Shown here one piece after another: positions 58,734-64,000 of a DNA stretch of 64,000 bases; positions within the stretch are counted from its first letter, which is position 1; the number at the start of each line of letters is the position of its first letter. The position numbers and the translations under genes are program-made. Location: assembly GCA_016858145.1 (NCBI GenBank), contig JAEHOE010000071.1, positions 434,001-498,000 on the forward strand. Reading direction: 5' to 3'. Under the pieces are notes generated by a model that was given only the letters and a program-made list of their open reading frames with translations, ran no database searches and was not told the DNA's origin. Origin of the DNA: Edaphochlamys debaryana. Its lineage: Eukaryota; Chlorophyta; Chlorophyceae; Chlamydomonadales.

Positions 58734-60221
58734 GCGGGTGTGGAGGAGGGCGAAAGCGGCCACTGCTGAGCCACCCCCCGCCATATGGCTGGAGGGGTGA
58801 ATAGGGGGGAGGTGCCAATGCTGCCCAAGAACCCGGGCTCAAGCGCAGCGGCAAGCATGGCCGGTTGCCCGTATACGCGGACGGACGGCAACGGTGCCGC
58901 AGTACCCCCCCCTGGGTGACCCCCCCCCCATCAACTAGCAGTATGTCGCGTCCACAGCCCTTAGCAATGGGGGACCTGCGCACCTTGCCCCGTGCTCTTT
59001 GCCAGGTCAACCGCCGGGCGGCACGGGGGAGGAAAGGGGGGTGGTGGGGTGGGGGGGAAGAAGCGGCCACATGCACGGACTGGGCAGGGGCTCGTGTGGC
59101 CTACGGCCTCAGGCGCGAAGGCAGACACAAGCTGCTCACAGACGTAGATGCTTGTGCAACAAACCATTATCTTCCGCTGCAGGGCAATACGTTGATAGCA
59201 CGATCGCCAACTTGTGTGCAACTTGTTTCGCACGCATTATCCTGCTGATATGCGAGGAAAGATCTGCATCTAGTTTAATTATTAGCGGCGGTGCCATTGC
59301 ACCGCGGGCAAGTGCTCGCCGCGATGGGGCGAAAGTCCGTATGTGACAGCAAGGCTCGATGCTCGATGGGAGCTCTGGGCCCTGGAGCAATCGGAAAAGC
59401 AGCAGCAGCTGCTGCTGGTTGGCACTGCCGGTGAGCTTCGGGTGGCGACAAGCGGCTAATGTCAAAGGCCGGGCGAACGACGCTCGTCGCTGGGCGCTCA
59501 AGGCAGGAAGTGGGACACGGCGGGGGCTGGTGGTCACTCGGGAACGCACGCGTGAACTCGGAGCGGGGGCTGGGGTCGGGCGGTCGGGTGGGGTTGGGCG
59601 GGTGGAGGAGACCACGGTGATGAGGTGGTGAGGTGGTGAGCTCGGGGGCAGCGTGCGGGGGCATCCTAAAGGCCGGGCACGGCCTTGGGATCTAGATCAC
59701 CGCCGTACCTGCAAACGACGCTCGGAGCTCCGCGCTGGAATCGGAAGCCGTTATCAGTGGGAGGGCGGGAATGCGGGTTCTGGGGTTTGACGGACGAGAG
59801 CTGAGGAGGGTGGGGTGGCGGTGGGGGGATCTTGAGTGCGTGCCTAGTCGGGGTGCAACGTGGGGGGCGGCGTGGTGCAAGCTGGAAGGCAAGCCTGGCA
59901 GTGGGCCGCCCTTTCGCGGGGATGCAAGCTCAGGGCGTCCGGCGGGCGGCGGCACTTGGGTTGAAAGTGGTGGGGCGTGCGGGCCCTCCAGGGGCCGTCA
60001 AGTTATCAAGGGGGCAGGGTTAGGGAATGGGGGCGGCAGGCAGACAGAGCCGCGTCGCAAGGCTTTGGGAGGCCGAGTGGCACCACCGCACGTTCGGGGC
60101 GGGGGGGGGGGCAAAGGGTTGTGCCGGGCGCATGGGGGCAAGGAGACGCAAGCCGCACGTACGTATGGGGAGTTGGTGGTGAGCTCGACTGGAAAATGGG
60201 GGAAACTGGGAGAACCAACTG

Positions 60222-60924
60222 TGTCTTCTAGATACAAGTTGCGGCGTGGAGCGGGGCCCGGGAGGGTGGGGTGAATGGGGCGGGGTGTGGGTTGGGTTAA
60301 GAAATGGCGGAGGCATGGTGAGCAGGGGCGTCCTGGGGATGGACCAGCAGCGGGGGAGACCACAGGGTGTGCTTGCTTGTTGCGGGCAGGGTGCAGCTGA
60401 GGGAAGCGGGGGCGCCATGGGGGTTTGAACAGCTTGCATCCCCGCTTAGCACCCGAACCGGCGGTTCTGACCGCCCTGTCCAATGGAACCTGGCACTCAG
60501 CTCAGCAGCAGCGTGAGGAGGCGGAGGTGACGCTCTTGAAATGCAGCTGGCGGCGCCCCATGTCTGCTTCCCTTGCTCCAGACCGCCTTCCCCGCACTTC
60601 TACGCTTCGGGACGGTCGGGGTCTGCATGGGGCGGGTGGGGTGCGGGGGGGGTTCAGGGACGCGCGGGGGCGGGTATATGAGGGCCGGAGGCTCAACCCT
60701 GACGTCTGAGTCCACATACGGTACGAGCACAGGCGGCTGTGGAGGCTGCAGTATGGCTGCAACAGGGCTTGCTAGCGGCGTCGCGACGGGTGCGGCATGA
60801 GATCCGTGTTTGCCGGCATGTCAAGTCAAGTGGTTGGACAGATGCAGCGGACGTTGGAAGTAAGGGGGGTGCACGGGGGTGCACGGGCACCCGCGAGGGG
60901 CCTCGCATCAGTGCCAGGAGGGGG
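60222..60924 (+). repeat. Extra segment of array unit 10
   Basis: Third copy of the segment, about 25-30 bp shorter because the G-rich stretch near 60620-60680 is contracted. Confidence 0.85.
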
Positions 60925-61228
60925 GCGGGTGTGGAGGAGGGCGAAAGCGGCCACTGCTGAGCCACCCCGCCATATGGCTGGAGGGGTGAACAGGGGTGAG
61001 GTGCCAATGCTGCCCAAGAACCCGGGCTCAGGCGCAGCGGCAAGCATGGCCGGTTGCCCGTATACATACGCGGACGGACGGCAACGGTGCCGCAGTGCCC
61101 CTCTCCCTGGGTGACCCCCCCCCCCCCCCCCATCAACTAGCAGTATGTCGCGTCCAAAGCCCTTAGCAATGGGGGACCTGCGCACCTTGCCCCGTGCTCT
61201 TTGCCAGGTCAACCGCCGGGCGGCACGG

Positions 61229-62282
61229 TGTTACAGCGGCGGGTTGGCCATGGGGGCCCCAAACCCGTGTACAATACCGGGTTGGCGGGGTTGCTTGACG
61301 CGCGAGCGTGACGCGAGCCTGCCGGTGTTACAGGGTGGTGTAATGCATCTGACCATGCATCGTCCTTGCAAGGACTGGGTCCCAACACGAATGCGGATGA
61401 GTGCATGGGAAGAGCTGGGTGAGCTGGCGGCGGGTTGCAGCTACAAGTACATAGGGCCTGTTAACCTGCAGCTACCGGCTCAGCTCAATAAGTACGCGAT
61501 TGCAGGGGGGGCGGCGCGGGACAGTCCCATTGGCGCAGCCCCGACAGCCGACAGTCTCATTGGCGCAACCCCGACAGCCGACCGACCCGAGCACTGCTGC
61601 CAATTCGGTGCCCATGCTGAGCTGCCAAAGGCCGCCGGCAAGCCCTCCGCTTGCCTCCTCCTGGCCCAAGCCGAGCATGCGACGTCGCTGGATGTCGCCG
61701 GGCGTCCTTACAACAAGTCCAGGCTACTTCGGAAATCAGTAGCAGCTATCAGCATTGCCAGGGAGTAAGTTATATATGAGAGCGGCATGTGTGCGCATAG
61801 GGCTGTGCGATCAGCTGGCCGCGTCCGCGTCGCGCGGTGTGAACAACCAGGTGGATAGTCCGTATGGTTGGATGGTCAGCAGGAGCTACAGAAGTCTGAG
61901 GAGCTCGCGACTCGTCTGGGGTTCGGTTCACCGGAGGGGGCAAGGATGGACGGCTGCCGCGGCCGGCGAGTGGCAAAGCGAGAGAGCTAGCAGTGTTTGA
62001 CAAACACCAAGTGCCCCTGTGGAGCTAACAAGCCATGGACCAGGTCCATGCGCTGGATTCAGTTCCAGTTACTTGACAACCGCTGAAGGGGGGAGCCCAA
62101 GGTCGCACAGCTTCCTGCGTGCCATATGCCGCCTCCTGCACACAGCAACTGCCGCACGCGGCCGCATGCTCAGCTCCGACTAGCACCCCAGTTCGGGTTG
62201 CTTTCCGCCTTGATGGCAAGCAACAACTAGAAACCGAAACCTGGCCATACTTGGGTGGAGGGGACGCACGCTTAGGAAGGGA
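61229..62282. other. Right flank of the array
   Basis: A plus-strand frame entering from the array stays open to TAA at 61768 (KDWVPTRMRMSAWEELGELA is its most protein-like stretch), but it lacks homology and splice support, so no gene is claimed. The rest to 62282 shows nothing recognisable. Confidence 0.35.
61520..61579 (+). repeat. 30-bp tandem repeat, 2 copies
   Basis: GACAGTCYCATTGGCGCARC plus ten further bases is repeated once; it would encode DSPIGAAPTA/DSLIGATPTA in the open frame that reaches 61768. Confidence 0.75.
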
Positions 62283-62361
62283 GCAACGCAGAGGCTAGCC
62301 CACACCCACCGCCCCCGCCTTGGCGGGTGGTGGTGGGTGTGGAGGGGCTTGCCCCTTACAT
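62283..62361 (+). repeat. Dispersed repeat R4, copy 2
   Basis: Nearly identical to 37533-37616 in intron 1 of STAND gene B, including the CCGCCTTGGCGG palindrome. It is directly followed by repeat R3. Confidence 0.7.
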
Positions 62362-62369
62362 GTGGGGTT

Positions 62370-63310
62370 GGGGTTTGTGACCACTCGATGGGCGTGCGGG
62401 GGGTGGGGGCACGGGCTGCGACTTGGGGGCGGACGGCCCGGCCATCCACGGTGGATGGCTCTGTGCTCCGTTGGTGTGGTATCGGGCAGCGGCGGGTGGG
62501 GCCGATGGCTTCTTCGAGCAGAAGGGGTTTGCGGGCTGGGGGGCAGCGTTGCAGCGGGTGCAACGGGTGGGGCGGAGTTGTGCGGACCGCCTCGGCGAGC
62601 GGGGGACTGGAGCCGTGCACGGCATAAGCGGGGGGGCGACAGGACGTTTGGCTGAAGGTACGAACGGGCCGGTGAGACGGTGCGCGGTGTGATCCGGGAG
62701 CGGGGGGGGGGCGGGGGGGGGGGGGGATGATCGGGAAGCAAGCGGTGCAGGGGCCGAGGCACGTACCGCGGACGGGGGGGGGGACCTCAGGGGCTGCCAG
62801 GGGAGGCATGGGCCCACAGGGCGAGGGGGAAAAGGAGGGGTCTGCGGGAGGTGCACGGCTGAGAGCGGCCAGGGGTGGGGGGCGGAAGCGGGCTGCACAT
62901 CAGGCGCATGCATCCGTTGAGGGGGTGCTCGCATGGGCAGGTGACGCAGGTGACCTTGAGGGGGGGGGGGGGCGGGCCGGGGTTTCGTGATTTGAAGTGC
63001 GTGGGTTTGGCAGCTGCTGGCTCTGGCCGGCGCGGAGCCACACGCACGCAAGGGCCCCTTGGCAGGTTGCTGCCCTTGCTGGGCGGCACGACGTACGGAT
63101 GGCCCCCTCCCTATACCTCCGTTCAGCCCGATGGGGTTGACGGGGCCTTCGGGGGTGTGGGGATGGGCTGGGGCGGTTGGCCGGAGAGGGGTAGGGAGGG
63201 TGCGTTTGGTGCTGGCGGAAAGGGGGTTGGGGCGGGGGGGGGGGGGCGTGCAGCGGCTCGGCTTGGGGGACGGGTAATGCCCTTGATCCAGGGTGTCATG
63301 GGGTTCCCGA
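62370..63310 (+). repeat. Dispersed repeat R3, copy 2
   Basis: Colinear with 7915-8780; G-runs of up to about 13 interrupt it. Minus-strand proline-rich open frames are present but without recognisable domains. Confidence 0.6.
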
Positions 63311-63352
63311 GGGAGGGGTGTAAAACGGCCCCAAACGGCATCCCTAAAGCCC

Positions 63353-63505
63353 AAGACATGCCTTATTCGGGTAAGCCGCACCGGCGGCGACTACGGCGAC
63401 CGGGCGGCGGTCGTGGGGGACATGAATCCGAGCCCCGGACTCCACTCCTCTTGCCCAGATCACGCACCGGTGCTACGGTACCATGATAAACCTGGGCTGG
63501 GCAAG
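63353..63505 (-). repeat. Inverted copy of the palindrome-rich element of 21.9-22.0 kb
   Basis: Contains, reverse-complemented relative to 21868-22035, the blocks GTAAGCCGCACC, GGCGGCGA and CCGAGCCCCGGACTCCA. The neighbouring CCAGATCACGCAC block is in direct orientation, so the two copies are internally rearranged. Confidence 0.45.
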
Positions 63506-63829
63506 TCCGGGGGTCGGGTTCGTGCCGCCCAGCACGACCGCCGCCGGTCGCCGCCGCCTCATCGCCTGCCCTTGAAATGCCTGCATACATCCCCCTACAC
63601 CCTCCTCACAACTCCTCACGAAAGCCTGAGGCCCAGCTGAGGCCTATCTAGCCCAACCTACCGCCGTCACCCCGATGTGCACCTGCCTAGCTGTCGCAAT
63701 CATCAGTGTGCGTGAACTGTGGTGCAAGCGACCCCCGCCCCATGCTCAACCAACGCTTCGTAGCTGTCGCACACGCTCAGCTACCGCACATCCACCCTAC
63801 ACGCCGCCCCACACCCGTCTGCTTGCAAG
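63506..63829. other. Spacer beyond the inverted delta-tubulin copy
   Basis: Expected 3' flank of the minus-strand delta-tubulin copy. No other feature was seen. Confidence 0.4.
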
Positions 63830-64000
63830 CTAGATGCCGCTATCTACCTCGCTCAGCCGCGCGTAGCGGCTGGCAAATTCATTCATCCACACGCGCAAAG
63901 CATTGCTCAATCAAAGTCCGCCACGCCCGTGCCGTAAGCACGCCTCGTACTGGTGTACGAATTTATGCACGTGACGCGAGCATGTCGTACGCCCGGTCCT
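63830..64000 (-). pseudogene. Delta-tubulin last-exon copy, frameshifted, runs off the window
   Basis: On the minus strand the sequence opens with codons for DRAYDMLASRA, matching the last exon of the copy at 33226-34881 but with Tyr (TAC) where that copy has TAA. Relative to it there are +4-bp insertions after ASRA (63961-63966 region), after HQYEA (near 63926), after VADF (near 63911, TTGATTGA) and a further TGAATGAA-type duplication near 63882. Removing none of these, the frame stops at once. The final TAG is at 63830-63832. The rest of this copy lies right of the window. Confidence 0.8.

Larger units (their letters stand above)
44914..61228. repeat. 16.3-kb tandem array of ten units in two size classes
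   Basis: Units counted from CCTGCAAACGACGCT start at 44914, 46396, 47871, 49347, 50822, 52300, 53777, 55264, 57489 and 59708. The first seven are 1475-1487 bp and nearly identical. Units 8 and 9 are 2225 and 2219 bp because of a 0.73-kb extra segment. Unit 10 carries the extra segment but stops at 61228, inside the GGGCGGCACGG block. Differences between units are mostly G-run lengths and a few shared substitutions. The second half of unit 7 already has the variants of units 8-10 (for example GGGCCCTGG for GGCCCCTGG). Open frames conserved in every unit are uninformative because the DNA itself is nearly identical. Confidence 0.95.

Noticed and set aside
44977..60274. Frames of 115-186 residues repeated in every array unit
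   Set aside because: Conservation is due to near-identical DNA; none has homology, codon bias or consistent splice sites sufficient to call a gene.
44914..61228. CRISPR-like or rDNA-like repeat array
   Set aside because: Units of 1.5-2.2 kb without spacers do not fit CRISPR, and no rRNA sequence was recognised.
61145..61768. 207-residue plus-strand frame leaving the array
   Set aside because: Starts within repeat sequence, no homology and no splice or promoter support; described only as an open frame in the right flank.

Overview
The window looks like nuclear DNA of a volvocine green alga (Chlamydomonas-like). It is G+C-rich with long G/C homopolymers, genes are split by many short GT-AG introns, TGTAA poly(A) signals follow two genes, and a delta-tubulin copy is present. 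No prokaryotic operon, rRNA, tRNA or CRISPR array was recognised. The species cannot be fixed from sequence alone.

Layout. (1) 1-6.7 kb: the 3' part of an apparently intact multi-exon gene for the TH1/NELF-C/D subunit of the negative elongation factor, followed by a truncated second copy. (2) 10.6-15.9 kb: STAND gene A, encoding a TIR-like N-terminal domain, a NACHT-type ATPase and 13 near-identical WD40 repeats. (3) 16.9-21.5 kb: the last two exons of an unidentified gene, then a third NELF-C/D copy that is a frameshifted pseudogene. (4) 24.3-28.0 kb: an unidentified helical protein on the minus strand, with 12 exons resolved. (5) 28.7-29.6 kb: a long inverted repeat. (6) 29.9-35.8 kb: dispersed repeats around a 5'-truncated delta-tubulin (UNI3-type) pseudogene. 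(7) 37.2-44.3 kb: STAND gene B, a paralogue of A with the same exon plan, whose third intron holds a decayed duplicate exon, an LRR-like gene fragment and a dispersed repeat. (8) 44.9-61.2 kb: a 16.3-kb tandem array of ten units, seven of about 1.48 kb followed by three that carry a further 0.7-kb segment. (9) 61.2-64.0 kb: dispersed repeats shared with the left half and a second, inverted and heavily frameshifted delta-tubulin 3' end.

Working together. The two STAND genes have the architecture of intracellular immune or allorecognition receptors: a putative effector, a nucleotide switch and a repeat sensor. They lie in a segment that has been repeatedly duplicated and rearranged. Gene copies freed from selection (NELF copy 3 and the terminal delta-tubulin copy) carry an unusual density of +4-bp insertions, several of them exact tandem tetranucleotide duplications. 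NELF-C/D would act in promoter-proximal pausing of RNA polymerase II. No functional link between it and the STAND genes is visible beyond proximity.
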